Shown here piece after piece: positions 1 to 9,299 of a DNA stretch of 64,000 bases; the stretch's first letter is position 1; each line of letters starts with the position of its first letter. Below the pieces are notes generated by a model that made no database searches, was not told where the DNA came from, and saw nothing but the letters and a program-made list of their open reading frames with translations. Made by a program: the position numbers and the translations under genes. The stretch is from an uncultured Vampirovibrio sp. GTDB lineage: Bacteria > Cyanobacteriota > Vampirovibrionia > Gastranaerophilales > Gastranaerophilaceae. The stretch covers positions 496,001-560,000 of the forward strand of contig CAJTXT010000001.1 in NCBI GenBank assembly GCA_910583875.1, read 5' to 3'.

Positions 1-2
1 TT

Positions 3-596
3 GCAGGTGTTGAAAGGGGTGAACCTATGTCATTTGAAGATGCTGGGAAAGGTGTGAATCCAAATTATAATCATCAAATCAGAAATGACTATACAACTAA
101 TTGTCAATCAAGTGTAGCTGTTTTTGAAGCCAGATTACGAGGTTATGATATTGAAACTAAAATTTCTGAAAGTTTTGAAGAAAGTGAAATAAAAGAAAAA
201 TTAAAAGAAAATCCAAATATAGCTTATATAGACCCTAAAACAGGTAAAATACCCTACTTTACTACATTAAAAGTAAAAAACGATGAAGAATGTGAACAAT
301 GGTTAAATAATAATATTAAGCAAGGAGAACGATATGCTTTTTCATTTAAATCAATTTATAATAATGATGCTGGTAGTGGACATATATTAGAAGTTATGAA
401 AGACGATAAAGACAATTTAAAATTCTATGATCCTCAGATAAACAAAACCTATGAGAGAGAAGTGGTAAAAATTATTAAGTTCAAATTTGGCTTAAATGAA
501 ATAAACTATTTCCCTCATATTCTAAGAGTTGATAATAAAGAGTTGAACATAAAAGTTCTTAATCAAATATCAAAACCAACAATCAAAAATAAATAA
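3..596 (+). CDS. Papain-fold (Tox-PL / glutamine-deamidase-like) domain protein, C-terminal fragment
   Basis: The reading frame is open to the left edge and continues upstream of the ATG at 27 (ERGEP precedes MSFEDAGKG), so this is the 3' part of a longer gene. The segment VNPNY...NCQSSVAVFEARLRGYDIE, a later GHILEV and then FYDPQ match the order Cys-helix, His, Asp-Pro-Gln of papain-fold toxin/deamidase domains (PF15644 type). Such domains occur in polymorphic toxins and at the ends of phage minor head proteins. Family members usually read NCxxC before the helix; here the second Cys is Ser, so catalytic competence is uncertain. The RGEPMSFEDA lead-in resembles the phage structural version of the domain, which favours a prophage relic. 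That assignment is from recalled family features, not a search. Confidence 0.6.
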   Translation, partial: AGVERGEPMSFEDAGKGVNPNYNHQIRNDYTTNCQSSVAVFEARLRGYDIETKISESFEESEIKEKLKENPNIAYIDPKTGKIPYFTTLKVKNDEECEQWLNNNIKQGERYAFSFKSIYNNDAGSGHILEVMKDDKDNLKFYDPQINKTYEREVVKIIKFKFGLNEINYFPHILRVDNKELNIKVLNQISKPTIKNK

Positions 597-604
597 TTAT
601 TTCA

Positions 605-934
605 TTAAAATTCAAATATTATTTTTTTGAATTTATATTTTTCATACCATTTGGCAAAACGCATATTATTATCTTTTTCATAAATAATTTGTGTTTTGCC
701 TTTTTTTTCACAAAAATATACTCCACCTTCATTTTTAAATATTTTATAACTCCAGTAGCTACTTTTTATTCTGTCAAAACAATTATTTTCATTTGCAAAT
801 TGTTTTACATTATCCGGTATATCTGGACCATCTATTCTATTTAATATATGGTGTTTTATAAATTCTTCAGGTGGTGAACATTCCATAGAAGAAGGAATCA
901 CTTGATTAATTTCTACTGGCGGCGGCATATCCAT
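605..934 (-). CDS. Hypothetical protein, 109 aa
   Basis: This small gene is convergent with the papain-fold fragment (8 nt apart). It starts at an ATG preceded by AGGA about 10 nt upstream. The protein has a proline-rich N-terminus (MDMPPPVEIN), two Cys near positions 19 and 51, and a basic aromatic C-terminal half (SSYWSYKIFKNEGG...KWYEKYKFKK). No transmembrane segment or signal peptide is visible. I do not recognise the family. Its position next to a toxin-like domain invites an immunity-protein reading, but it lies on the opposite strand, which is unusual for toxin-immunity pairs, so I leave the function open. Confidence 0.55.
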   Translation of the reverse strand: MDMPPPVEINQVIPSSMECSPPEEFIKHHILNRIDGPDIPDNVKQFANENNCFDRIKSSYWSYKIFKNEGGVYFCEKKGKTQIIYEKDNNMRFAKWYEKYKFKKIIFEF

Positions 935-995
935 AATAATATAATCCTTTCGTTTATATTATTATATATTATTTTATTACTTTTATAAACATATA

Positions 996-1027
996 AAAAC
1001 GGAGTGATATTATAATCACTCCGTTTT
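996..1027 (-). terminator. Intrinsic terminator after ppdK
   Basis: A 13-bp perfect stem (AAAACGGAGTGAT / ATCACTCCGTTTT) with a 6-nt loop lies 17 nt beyond the ppdK stop codon. On the minus strand it ends in a T-run. The stem is symmetrical, so it could also stop transcription arriving from the left. Confidence 0.8.
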
Positions 1028-1044
1028 ATAATCAAAGTATTCGA

Positions 1045-3693
1045 TTATGCTTTTTGTTCAATAACAGCTTGTGCTGCTGCTAATCTTGCCTGTGGAATTC
1101 TGAATGGTGAGCAAGATACATAATTCAAACCAATTTTGTGACAGAATTTAACTGAATCAGGGTCACCGCCATGTTCACCGCAAACACCGCCAACAAGGTT
1201 TGGATTAACTTTCTTGCCTTTTTCCATAGACATTTCAACTAATTGACCTACACCATTTTGGTCTAATGTTTCAAATGGGTTAGATGGAAGAATTTTTTGT
1301 TCAACATATCTGTTTAAGAATTTACCTTCAGCATCGTCTCTTGAATAACCGAATGTCATTTGTGTTAAGTCGTTAGTACCGAATGAGAAGAATTCAGCAT
1401 AAGGAGCAATTTCATCAGCTGTTAAAGCAGCACGAGGAATTTCAATCATAGTACCGAATTTATATTCAACTTCAACGCCTTTTTCAGTCATAACTTCTTT
1501 AGCTACACGAACTAAAATATCTTTAGCAACTTTAAGTTCATTAACATGACCGATTAAAGGAATCATAACCCAAGGTTTAACAGCAACACCTTCTTTTTTC
1601 AAATCGCAGCAAGCTTCAAAGATTGCTCTTACTTGCATTTCGTTGATTTCAGGATATGTTAAACCTAAACGGCATCCTCTTAAGCCCATCATTGGGTTAG
1701 ATTCTGATAAACCTTCAACAACATGAAGAAGTTCTTCTTTTTCTTTTGAATCTTTACCTAAAGCTTTTAATGTTGCAACTTCTGCAATTAAATCTTCTTT
1801 TGAAGGTAAGAATTCATGTAAAGGCGGATCTAAAAGTCTTACTGTTAGAGGTTTATCGCCTAATGCTTTAAACATAGCATAGAAGTCTGAATATTGCATT
1901 GGAAGAAGTTTATCCAAAGCTTCTTTTCTTGCCTCAGGAGTTCCAGCAATAATCATTTTTTGTACCCAAGGAAGTCTATCCGGATCCATGAACATGTGTT
2001 CAGTTCTGCATAGACCAACACCTTCAGCGCCGAATTTTAATGCGTTTTCGATATCTTTTGGAGTATCAGCATTAGCTTCAACTTTTAATTGTTTAATTTC
2101 ATCAACCCAAGAGAAAAATTTATTCCAATTATCATCAATTTGAGCTTCAACAAGTTTAACAGCACCTTCCATAACGATACCTTTACCGCCGTCAAGAGAG
2201 ATAACATCATCTTTATGATAAACTTTGCCGTCAAATCCTGTTAAAGTTTCATTAGCTAGGTCGATTTTCATATCTTCACAACCAGAAACACAAGGTTTTC
2301 CCATACCTTTAGCAACTACAGCTGCGTGAGATGTAGCACCGCCTCTTAGTGTTAAAACACCTTGAGAAACTGCCATACCGTGAATATCATCAGGACATGT
2401 TTCTACACGAACTAAAATAACTTTTTCGCCTGCTTCGCCTCTTTTTGCTGCTTCTTCTGTATCAAATACAATTTTACCTACAGCAGCACCTGGAGATGCA
2501 TTTACACCTTGTGCAATTTTATGAGCTTCTGCCATTGCTTTAGAATCAAAGCAAGGTAATAAAATTTGATTTACGCTATAAGGGTCAACTAATTGAATAG
2601 CTCTTTCTTTAGAAATGATACCTTCTTCACACATTTCAACAGCAATTCTTACAGCAGCTGCTGCAGTTCTTTTACCGTTTCTTGTTTGAAGAATATATAA
2701 TCTTCCTTTTTCAATTGTAAATTCCATATCTTGAACATCTTTATAACCAAGTTCAAGTTTTTTAGCGATATCTACATATTGTTTGTATAATTCAGGCATT
2801 TCTGTTTCAAGTTCTGCAATAGGTTTTGGTGTTCTGATACCTGCAACAACGTCTTCACCTTGAGCATTTGTTAAATATTCACCATAGAATTTATTCTCAC
2901 CTGTAGCAGGGTTACGAGTAAATGAAACACCTGTAGCACAATCATCACCCATATTACCAAATACCATTGTTTGTACGTTAACAGCAGTACCAAAGTTATG
3001 GTCGATTTTATTCATATTTCTATATGCAACAGCACGAGGAATATTCCAAGAACGGAATACTGCTTCAATAGCTTCTTGTAATTGTACAAACGGATCTTGA
3101 GGGAATTCTTTTCCTGTTACTTCTTTAATAACATTTTTATAAACAGGGATTAAAGATTTCCAGCCTTCAGCTGAAATTTCAGTATCAGATTTAACGCCTT
3201 CACGTTCTTTTACTTTTTCAACTTCTGATTCAAAATATTTTTGTCTATCCATTTCCCAAGCAACAGAACCAAACATTGTTAAGAAACGACGATAGCTGTC
3301 ATAGCAAAATCTTGGATTATTTGTTAACTTAACCATAGCTTCAACTGTTTCATCGTTTAAACCTAAGTTTAGAATTGTTTCCATCATACCTGGCATAGAA
3401 ACTCTAGCACCTGAACGAACAGATACTAATAACGGATTTGTTTTATCTCCGAATTTTTTACCTGCTTGAGCTTCAACTTCTTTAAGTTTAGCTTTAACAT
3501 CATCCATTAAACCTTCAGGCATTTTATTGCCATTGTTAATATATTCCATACAAGTTTCAGTTGTAATTGTTAAACCTGGAGGAACAGGTAAGCCTAAATT
3601 TGTCATTTCAGCAAGGTTAGCACCTTTTCCGCCTAAAAGGTTTCTCATAGAAGCATCGCCTTCTTTGAATAACCATACACGTTTTTCTGTCAT
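1045..3693 (-). CDS. ppdK: Pyruvate, phosphate dikinase
   Basis: Interconverts pyruvate + ATP + Pi and phosphoenolpyruvate + AMP + PPi, at the glycolysis/gluconeogenesis branch. The 882-aa length is normal for the bacterial enzyme. The N-terminal ATP-grasp-like nucleotide domain begins VWLFKEGDASMRNLLGGKGANLAEM. The central swivelling domain holds the catalytic His in LRGGATSHAAVVAKGMG. The C-terminal PEP/pyruvate barrel contains GLCRTEHMF, LRGCRLG and the signature SFGTNDLTQMTFGYSRDD, with GVCGEHGGDP near the end. The ATG start is followed directly by the conserved N-terminus. It is monocistronic, with its own terminator at 996-1027. Confidence 0.98.
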   Translation of the reverse strand: MTEKRVWLFKEGDASMRNLLGGKGANLAEMTNLGLPVPPGLTITTETCMEYINNGNKMPEGLMDDVKAKLKEVEAQAGKKFGDKTNPLLVSVRSGARVSMPGMMETILNLGLNDETVEAMVKLTNNPRFCYDSYRRFLTMFGSVAWEMDRQKYFESEVEKVKEREGVKSDTEISAEGWKSLIPVYKNVIKEVTGKEFPQDPFVQLQEAIEAVFRSWNIPRAVAYRNMNKIDHNFGTAVNVQTMVFGNMGDDCATGVSFTRNPATGENKFYGEYLTNAQGEDVVAGIRTPKPIAELETEMPELYKQYVDIAKKLELGYKDVQDMEFTIEKGRLYILQTRNGKRTAAAAVRIAVEMCEEGIISKERAIQLVDPYSVNQILLPCFDSKAMAEAHKIAQGVNASPGAAVGKIVFDTEEAAKRGEAGEKVILVRVETCPDDIHGMAVSQGVLTLRGGATSHAAVVAKGMGKPCVSGCEDMKIDLANETLTGFDGKVYHKDDVISLDGGKGIVMEGAVKLVEAQIDDNWNKFFSWVDEIKQLKVEANADTPKDIENALKFGAEGVGLCRTEHMFMDPDRLPWVQKMIIAGTPEARKEALDKLLPMQYSDFYAMFKALGDKPLTVRLLDPPLHEFLPSKEDLIAEVATLKALGKDSKEKEELLHVVEGLSESNPMMGLRGCRLGLTYPEINEMQVRAIFEACCDLKKEGVAVKPWVMIPLIGHVNELKVAKDILVRVAKEVMTEKGVEVEYKFGTMIEIPRAALTADEIAPYAEFFSFGTNDLTQMTFGYSRDDAEGKFLNRYVEQKILPSNPFETLDQNGVGQLVEMSMEKGKKVNPNLVGGVCGEHGGDPDSVKFCHKIGLNYVSCSPFRIPQARLAAAQAVIEQKA

Positions 3694-3784
3694 TCTCGTC
3701 TCCTTAATTAAACTGTATTTTTACATTAATTATTTATTCTCAATGATTTTAATAAATTACCATGAACATGTTCTTTTCTCAAAT

Positions 3785-4420
3785 CTAAAAACGACCTCCT
3801 AAAAGATAATATTCACTGCAATATAATCCGCTGCCAATTGCACTGCAATTAGCTTTTATCTTTGCATAAGGACGATTACTTCCTAATGCTGAAATATGAT
3901 CTTTATAGATATTTATAAAGAAAATATCTTGTCCGATTCTATTAGGTTCTTGTTCGCCATTAATATCAATAAACATAAAAAATTCTGGAAAGTTCTCACC
4001 TTTCTCTTCATTTTCACGTTTTTTTATTGATAAAATAGAACCATCTTTTGCTATTATAAATTTATCAAAATAAAATTGACTCGTCTTAGGGACAAAGCGT
4101 CCATTTAGTTTTTTATATTTATATTTTCGCATATTTACCAATGAAGTATCTTCAACATTAAAGTAAGGTTTTATTCTTTCCAGAATTAATTCATCAGAAA
4201 GTATTTTCCCTATATCTTCCTGCGATGGAACAATTGAGCCTTCATGTAAGTTAACAAGCGAAAAACAATAATTTAGTTTTTCATACTCTGATTTCCATTT
4301 GGCAATACGTTCTGCCTGATCTAAATTAATTAGATTAAAAGGCAGAACTATTAATATAATAATTATTGCGATTAAGAATACAGATACTAAATTAAATAAA
4401 CTAAACGAAAGATTCTTCAC
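3785..4420 (-). CDS. Pseudopilin-like membrane-anchored protein
   Basis: The 211-aa protein has one N-terminal hydrophobic helix (about residues 10-32, FNLVSVFLIAIIIILIVLP) followed by a soluble domain. The C-terminal half carries FMFIDINGEQEPNRIGQDIFFINIY and a closing region with two Cys (NCSAIGSGLYCSEYYLLGG). The D-x-NG-x-x-x-PN-x-x-G-x-D-I-F pattern is what I associate with pseudopilin/type II-secretion-like proteins of gut Cyanobacteriota. A classical prepilin peptidase site (G followed by F-T-L-x-E) is not evident. It overlaps the upstream PHP gene by 4 nt (ATGA), so the two are co-transcribed and probably translationally coupled. Any role in pilus assembly or secretion is inferred from fold features only. 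Confidence 0.65.
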   Translation of the reverse strand: MKNLSFSLFNLVSVFLIAIIIILIVLPFNLINLDQAERIAKWKSEYEKLNYCFSLVNLHEGSIVPSQEDIGKILSDELILERIKPYFNVEDTSLVNMRKYKYKKLNGRFVPKTSQFYFDKFIIAKDGSILSIKKRENEEKGENFPEFFMFIDINGEQEPNRIGQDIFFINIYKDHISALGSNRPYAKIKANCSAIGSGLYCSEYYLLGGRF

Positions 4421-5262
4421 CTTGCAAGTTCCATTCTTCTTTTTTCCTTCATTAGTTCATCATAAATCCATTCTGGAACAAAATTTTTGCCCATTATAAT
4501 ATTACCGTTATTGGGATTTGGAGCATGGAAATCAGACCCTCCTGTAATAATTAAGCCGTATTTTTCTGCCAAGGTAGAAAAATATTCAATAATAGCAGGT
4601 GAATGCTTCCTATGATATGCTTCAAGCCCTCTTAAGCCAAAGTTCATCATTTCTTTTGTTAATTGATCTGCAATATCAACATCAAACGGATGTGCAAAAA
4701 CAGGTATACCGCCGGCATCATATATAACTTCTACGGCATCAAACGGTGTAACTGTTTTTCTTTGAACATAAACATTTGAATCATCATTAATATATTTGTT
4801 ATAAGCTTCAATTACACTTGAAGTACCGCCTGCATTTGTAATAGCTTTTGCAATATGAGGTCTTCCTATACTGCCGCCTTCTGCTACTTGCTTTGTAATG
4901 CTGTCATAAGTAATTTTAATACCTTCTTTTTTCGAAAGAAGATGAATAATTTCTTTAGTTTGTTTTACACGAGCTTGCTGTTGGCTTTTGATTAATTTTT
5001 GAAAATCGCTGTTATTCAAGTCCATAAAATAGCCAAGTATATGAACTTCGTAACCCTTGTAGATTGTATTAATTTCTACTCCTGGTAAAATTTCGATAGA
5101 CTTATCTTTTGCATAATCACAAGCAATTTTATGCGAAAGCACATTATCGTGATCGGTAATAGCAATCGCATCAAGTCCCGCTTCAATAGCGGTATCAACA
5201 ATCTTCTCGGGTGAAAAAGCTCCATCCGAATAAGATGTGTGGATATGTAAATCGACTTTCAC
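4417..5262 (-). CDS. PHP-domain phosphoesterase (TrpH/YciV, RNase AM type)
   Basis: A 281-aa PHP-superfamily metal-dependent phosphoesterase. Metal-binding motifs are in order: DLHIHTSYSDG near the N-terminus, AITDHDN, GVEIN, the middle H of GRPHIA, VFAHPF and the C-terminal GGSDFHAP. Relatives act as 5'-3' exoribonucleases on short RNAs or as 3',5'-nucleotide phosphatases. Lying directly downstream of rny and ymdB (4 nt gap from ymdB), it plausibly joins an RNA-turnover operon. The start is the ATG immediately before KVDLHIHTS. Confidence 0.9.
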   Translation of the reverse strand: MKVDLHIHTSYSDGAFSPEKIVDTAIEAGLDAIAITDHDNVLSHKIACDYAKDKSIEILPGVEINTIYKGYEVHILGYFMDLNNSDFQKLIKSQQQARVKQTKEIIHLLSKKEGIKITYDSITKQVAEGGSIGRPHIAKAITNAGGTSSVIEAYNKYINDDSNVYVQRKTVTPFDAVEVIYDAGGIPVFAHPFDVDIADQLTKEMMNFGLRGLEAYHRKHSPAIIEYFSTLAEKYGLIITGGSDFHAPNPNNGNIIMGKNFVPEWIYDELMKEKRRMELAR

Positions 5263-5266
5263 TTCC

Positions 5267-6088
5267 TTATCCTTTCATAATCATTTTTTCCTCACTAATA
5301 ATTTTTTCATTAATTCTTTCAATTGATTCAGCTTTCCCTGTTAAAACATCAACGGTTATAATAACACCGTTTACTTGGTATTCACCTGAATCTGCAACAT
5401 CTAAACGTTCTGGAATAGAGGTTAATAGTCGATTTACAGAAGCTTCATACTCCATGCCTATTACACCATTTATATCACCGCAAAAACCAGCATCTGAAAT
5501 ATAAGCACAGCCTTCTTCATAAAGTCTTTCATCTGCTGTTTGAACATGTGTATGAGTTCCAAATACAGCAGAAACACCTTGTTTTGCATAGTATTTAGCC
5601 ATACAAATTTTTTCAGCGGTAGCTTCTGCATGAATATCAATTACTATAATTGGAGTTTCTTTTTTAATTTCTTCTATTGCATTATTAAGCATTTCCCATG
5701 GTGACTCTATTAACCCCATAAAGGTTCTGCCCAAAACATTTATTACCCCTATTTTACAATTTTCTACTTCAAAGACTCTATAGCCGCAGCCATGAGTTCC
5801 TTTTGGATAATTAATAGGTCTTACAAGCCTATCTGCTTCAGCAATATAGTTAAAGATTTCTCTTTTATCCCAAATATGATTACCGGAAGTAAAACAATCA
5901 ATGCCATAAGATAATAGTTCGTTATAATTCTTATGAGTCAAACCAAAACCATGCGAAGCATTTTCTGCATTCGCAATAATAAAATCCGGTTTATTTTGTA
6001 AATTAGCGACATAATTCTTTACGGCAAACCTTCCGGATTTACCAACTATGTCGCCTAAAAACATTATTTTTATTTTATCTTTGGTCAT
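5267..6088 (-). CDS. ymdB: YmdB-family metallophosphoesterase
   Basis: A 273-aa calcineurin-like phosphoesterase of the TIGR00282/YmdB type. Signatures: FLGDIVGKSGR at the N-terminus, NAENASHGFGL, SGNHIWDKRE, VDIHAEATAEK, FGTHTHVQTAD and a late SDAGFCGDINGVIGME. Family members hydrolyse 2',3'-cyclic nucleotides. The gene lies 4 nt downstream of rny, an order conserved in many bacteria, consistent with a shared role in RNA turnover. Length is standard. Confidence 0.93.
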   Translation of the reverse strand: MTKDKIKIMFLGDIVGKSGRFAVKNYVANLQNKPDFIIANAENASHGFGLTHKNYNELLSYGIDCFTSGNHIWDKREIFNYIAEADRLVRPINYPKGTHGCGYRVFEVENCKIGVINVLGRTFMGLIESPWEMLNNAIEEIKKETPIIVIDIHAEATAEKICMAKYYAKQGVSAVFGTHTHVQTADERLYEEGCAYISDAGFCGDINGVIGMEYEASVNRLLTSIPERLDVADSGEYQVNGVIITVDVLTGKAESIERINEKIISEEKMIMKG

Positions 6089-6092
6089 GATT

Positions 6093-7643
6093 TTATTTAG
6101 CTACTTCTGTAGTACGAATTTCTCTTACAACTGTAACTCTTATTTGACCTGGATAATCAAGTTCTTCTTCGATACGTCTTGCAATATCTCTTGCCAATCT
6201 TGCAGAACCAGCATCATCGAATTTTTCCGGCTGCACAACAACACGAACTTCTCTGCCTGCTTGAACAGCAAAAGATTGTTTTATTCCATCGTAACTTAAA
6301 GCAATTTCTTCAAGTTTTTGTAATCTCTTAATGTAGATTTCTAATGTATCTCTTCTTGAACCAGGTCTGCCTGCCGAAATAGCATCAGCAAGTTTTACAA
6401 GTACAGCTTCTATTGTATTTGCAGTTACATCGTCATGGTGTGCTTCAATTGCATGAATAATTTCTTCTTTTTCACCATATTTTCTAGCTAATTCAACACC
6501 AAGCTCGATATGAGTACCTTCTTGTGTTTGGTCTATAGCTTTTCCTATATCGTGTAATAAACCTGCACGTTTTGCTACTTTAACATTAGCGCCAATCTCT
6601 GCTGCTATCATGCCTGCAATATGACCAACTTCTAATGAGTGAAGCAAAACATTTTGTCCGTAACTTGTTCTGTAATATAAACGGCCTAAAGTTTTAATAA
6701 GTTCTTTATTAAGGTTCATAATGCCCATATCCATTGCAGCATTTTCACCTTCTTGTTTAATTTTTTGCTCTATTTCTACTCTTGCTTTTTCAACCATTTC
6801 TTCAATACGAACAGGGTGAATACGACCATCTGAAACTAATTTTTCTAAAGCTAATTTAGCAATTTCTCTTTTAACAGGGTCAAAGCAAGAAAGAACAACA
6901 GCTTCCGGAGTATCATCAATAATTAAATCAACACCTGTAAGTGTTTCTAATGTTCTAATATTTCTTCCTTCACGTCCGATTATACGTCCTTTCATTTCAT
7001 CAGAAGGTAAACTTACAGAGGAAACTGTAGATTCAACAACTTGGTCTATAACGCATCTTTGCATTACAGTTGTTAAGATTTCTTTTGCTTTTTCATTTGA
7101 AACTTCTTTTATATGGTTTTCATTTTCTTTAATTAACTGATTTGCTTCTTGCTGCAGGTCAGATTTTAATTGTTCAAATAAATGATGTTTTGCTTCTTCT
7201 GATGACATGCCGGAAATTCGTTCGAGTTCTTGAACTTGTTTTTGAATTGTCTCAGCAAGATAATCTTCTTTATCAAGAACTTCATCCATTTTACGCTGCA
7301 ATTCAGATTCTTTGTTTACAATTGCTTGTTCTTTATCATCTAACAATTCTTCTTTACGAGTTAATTTAGCTTCAATTCTTGAAAGTTCTTGACGTCTTTC
7401 TTTTGTTTCTTCTTGAAACTTTTCTATATCTTTTTGTACTGCTTCTTTTGCAGCAATCATTGCTTCTTTTTTATAAAGACTATTTTTTTCTTCCATGTCT
7501 CTAAGCAATGCATCTTTTTCTTTTTTTCCTTTTTTTGTATCTCTCCAAAGCAGAAAACACGCAAATCCGAGTATTGCCATTAGGATAACTAAAGTATTAC
7601 TATCGATATTTATTTTCCTATACCTCGTTCTTTCCAAATACAT
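6093..7643 (-). CDS. rny: Ribonuclease Y
   Basis: Membrane-anchored endoribonuclease that initiates mRNA decay. The 516-aa protein has an N-terminal transmembrane helix (NTLVILMAILGFACFLLW), a long charged coiled coil to about residue 200, a KH domain with GRIIGREGRNIRTLE, and an HD domain with LLHSLEVGHIAGM and LLHDIGKAID. The ATG at 7643 gives a slightly longer N-terminus than usual; a downstream Met just inside the membrane segment is less likely. It heads the minus-strand operon rny-ymdB-PHP-pseudopilin. Confidence 0.96.
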   Translation of the reverse strand: MYLERTRYRKINIDSNTLVILMAILGFACFLLWRDTKKGKKEKDALLRDMEEKNSLYKKEAMIAAKEAVQKDIEKFQEETKERRQELSRIEAKLTRKEELLDDKEQAIVNKESELQRKMDEVLDKEDYLAETIQKQVQELERISGMSSEEAKHHLFEQLKSDLQQEANQLIKENENHIKEVSNEKAKEILTTVMQRCVIDQVVESTVSSVSLPSDEMKGRIIGREGRNIRTLETLTGVDLIIDDTPEAVVLSCFDPVKREIAKLALEKLVSDGRIHPVRIEEMVEKARVEIEQKIKQEGENAAMDMGIMNLNKELIKTLGRLYYRTSYGQNVLLHSLEVGHIAGMIAAEIGANVKVAKRAGLLHDIGKAIDQTQEGTHIELGVELARKYGEKEEIIHAIEAHHDDVTANTIEAVLVKLADAISAGRPGSRRDTLEIYIKRLQKLEEIALSYDGIKQSFAVQAGREVRVVVQPEKFDDAGSARLARDIARRIEEELDYPGQIRVTVVREIRTTEVAK

Positions 7644-7812
7644 ATTTAATGTATTTAAGTATATTCCGATATTAATTTTGTTTAATTTAATTAATTCATA
7701 TATAAAATTTTGTTTTATTTATTTACTTATAGTAGTAATTTTACCATACATAGCCTGTTTTTAACAACTGTTTTTTATTGATTTATATATAATTGCTAAA
7801 ATAGTTAGAATT

Positions 7813-7882
7813 GTCACATTGAACCTGTTTTATCTCTTTTTTCAAAATCCTTGTTAGTAAATAAAAACAAGTTCAGCATGAC
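7813..7882. repeat. Degenerate REP-like repeat pair in the rny/tRNA gap
   Basis: The 332-nt gap 7644-7975 has no gene. At 7813 GTCACATTGAACCTGTTTT and at about 7867-7882 AACAAGTTCAGCATGAC are decayed left and right halves of the dispersed hairpin repeat seen in clean form at 9300-9397 and elsewhere. The rest of the gap is A/T-rich sequence in which I see nothing else. Confidence 0.55.
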
Positions 7883-7975
7883 AAAATATCTTTTATAAAA
7901 TTTAGAATTTTACAATTTTTTTTATTTTTATACTAGACATAAAAAATTTTTTATATTATATTAATAGACATAGAA

Positions 7976-8061
7976 GCCTTGGTGGCGGAAGTGGTAGACG
8001 CGTTGGACTTAAAATCCAATCAGGCTCACCCCTGGTGCCGGTTCAAGTCCGGCTCAAGGCA
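7976..8061 (+). tRNA. tRNA-Leu (anticodon UAA)
   Basis: An 86-nt class II tRNA. Acceptor stem GCCUUGG pairs with UCAAGGC (the last pair is G-U) before discriminator A at 8061. The anticodon arm is UUGGA-CUUAAAA-UCCAA, giving anticodon UAA. A variable arm (CAGGCUCACCCCUG) and the T-arm GCCGG-UUCAAGU-CCGGC are all present. CCA is not encoded. It is followed at once by a terminator. Confidence 0.97.
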
Positions 8062-8066
8062 AATTT

Positions 8067-8090
8067 AAAACACTCCTTCGGGAGTGTTTT
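8067..8090 (+). terminator. Bidirectional terminator between tRNA-Leu and the kinase-like gene
   Basis: AAAACACTCC-TTCG-GGAGTGTTTT is a 10-bp perfect stem with a UUCG tetraloop and flanking A/T runs. It lies 5 nt after the tRNA and 2 nt before the stop codon of the convergent gene, so it can serve both. Confidence 0.88.
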
Positions 8091-8092
8091 TA

Positions 8093-9172
8093 TTATAAAG
8101 AATTCATTGCACCTAATAATGTAATAATGTTATTTCCTGACCAATTTGGCATTTCAATTTGATAGCCGCTTACTGTGGGTTTTAAGATATCAACAAAACT
8201 TGATTCGCCGCTGTCGATTATTTTCAACTCACCATCTTGTTCTTTTAAATTGTTTGGAGAAACATCATTATATATAATTCCAATCTTCTTTAAATCAGGC
8301 ATTATATTATTAACTGTTCTTATATCAATATCACCTGAATATGACTCACCTTGTGCAAAATCATATAATACAGAGGAGGTTTTTGCATCAAAACAATGTA
8401 TTTTTAATGCATTTGGACTTTCATTCAAATTCAAATAGAAATCAATCATTGCATTCATATAGCTTGAATCTGATTTCATGTGTTCATTTTCTTTATAATT
8501 TTTCAAAAATGTATCTTTCAACCAACTGTCTTCTTCAACAGCTTGTCTTAATTTATCCGAATACATTAAATAATCTTGCTGCGTTTTTAATACATATTTA
8601 TGACTGCCTGTATCAACAAGAAAAGCTCTTTTTCCAGACATTCCGCCTGAAAATTCCTTAACCTTATAACCTGTATCTTCACCTTTTAATAATTTTGCTG
8701 TTAAAGCTTGATAATCATCTTTAGTGCCTATATCAGAAGGAACATCTCCAATAAAAAAATCTGAACCAAACTTATTTTCAAATACCCAATAACCCCAGTT
8801 AGGAGATATTTTCAACAATTCCTCAGGAGTTTTTGCTGAATCTACAGTTTGTTTTATATATTCAGAATATTTTTCTCTATAACCGCCTTTTTGCAAATAC
8901 CAGTTTAAGAAATTTTGAGGTGAGCCTGCTTGTTCTATTAATTTTTTTGCAGTTGCTTGAGAATTACGCGGATTTGCAATTACATTTATTATAAATTCAT
9001 TACAAACTTTAGAATCAGATGTAATTTGCTCAAGAGCAGCTTCTTGTGTTTTTTTCTTTGAACTAAAAGAAACAGTATCAGCATTCAAAGTTTTATTTTG
9101 AAAAACAGGTTTTGAGACTTGAGAATTATTAAAATTACTTTTATAACAATAATTCAAACTTAATATTTTCAT
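8093..9172 (-). CDS. Protein-kinase-like / phosphotransferase-fold protein
   Basis: The ATG at 9172 (MKILSLNYCYK) is preceded by GGAG at ideal spacing; the TTG five codons upstream sits before that site and is unlikely. The 359-aa protein has an N-terminal low-complexity part with VSFSS (about residue 34), then a helical region. The C-terminal kinase-like core has a glycine loop FSGGMSGKRAFLVD followed by YVLKT (candidate ATP-binding Lys), YDFAQGES as a hinge-like segment, YNDVSPNNL as the catalytic loop (D and N as in HxDxxxxN), and KIIDSGES where a kinase would have DFG. The order and spacing support the kinase/APH fold. Substrate unknown. No signal peptide is seen. Confidence 0.65.
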   Translation of the reverse strand: MKILSLNYCYKSNFNNSQVSKPVFQNKTLNADTVSFSSKKKTQEAALEQITSDSKVCNEFIINVIANPRNSQATAKKLIEQAGSPQNFLNWYLQKGGYREKYSEYIKQTVDSAKTPEELLKISPNWGYWVFENKFGSDFFIGDVPSDIGTKDDYQALTAKLLKGEDTGYKVKEFSGGMSGKRAFLVDTGSHKYVLKTQQDYLMYSDKLRQAVEEDSWLKDTFLKNYKENEHMKSDSSYMNAMIDFYLNLNESPNALKIHCFDAKTSSVLYDFAQGESYSGDIDIRTVNNIMPDLKKIGIIYNDVSPNNLKEQDGELKIIDSGESSFVDILKPTVSGYQIEMPNWSGNNIITLLGAMNSL

Positions 9173-9299
9173 ATTAACTCCACACAATAAACTCCGCTCT
9201 TTTAAAAACTTATAAAAGAAATTATTGCTTAAAATATTAATTTTTATAAAAATTTAGTCAAATAAATCCAATATAACAGTTAAATTATTGTACTATTTT

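Noticed and set aside
605..934. Immunity protein for the papain-fold domain
   Set aside because: It is on the opposite strand and convergent, and shows no immunity-family features; proximity alone is not enough.
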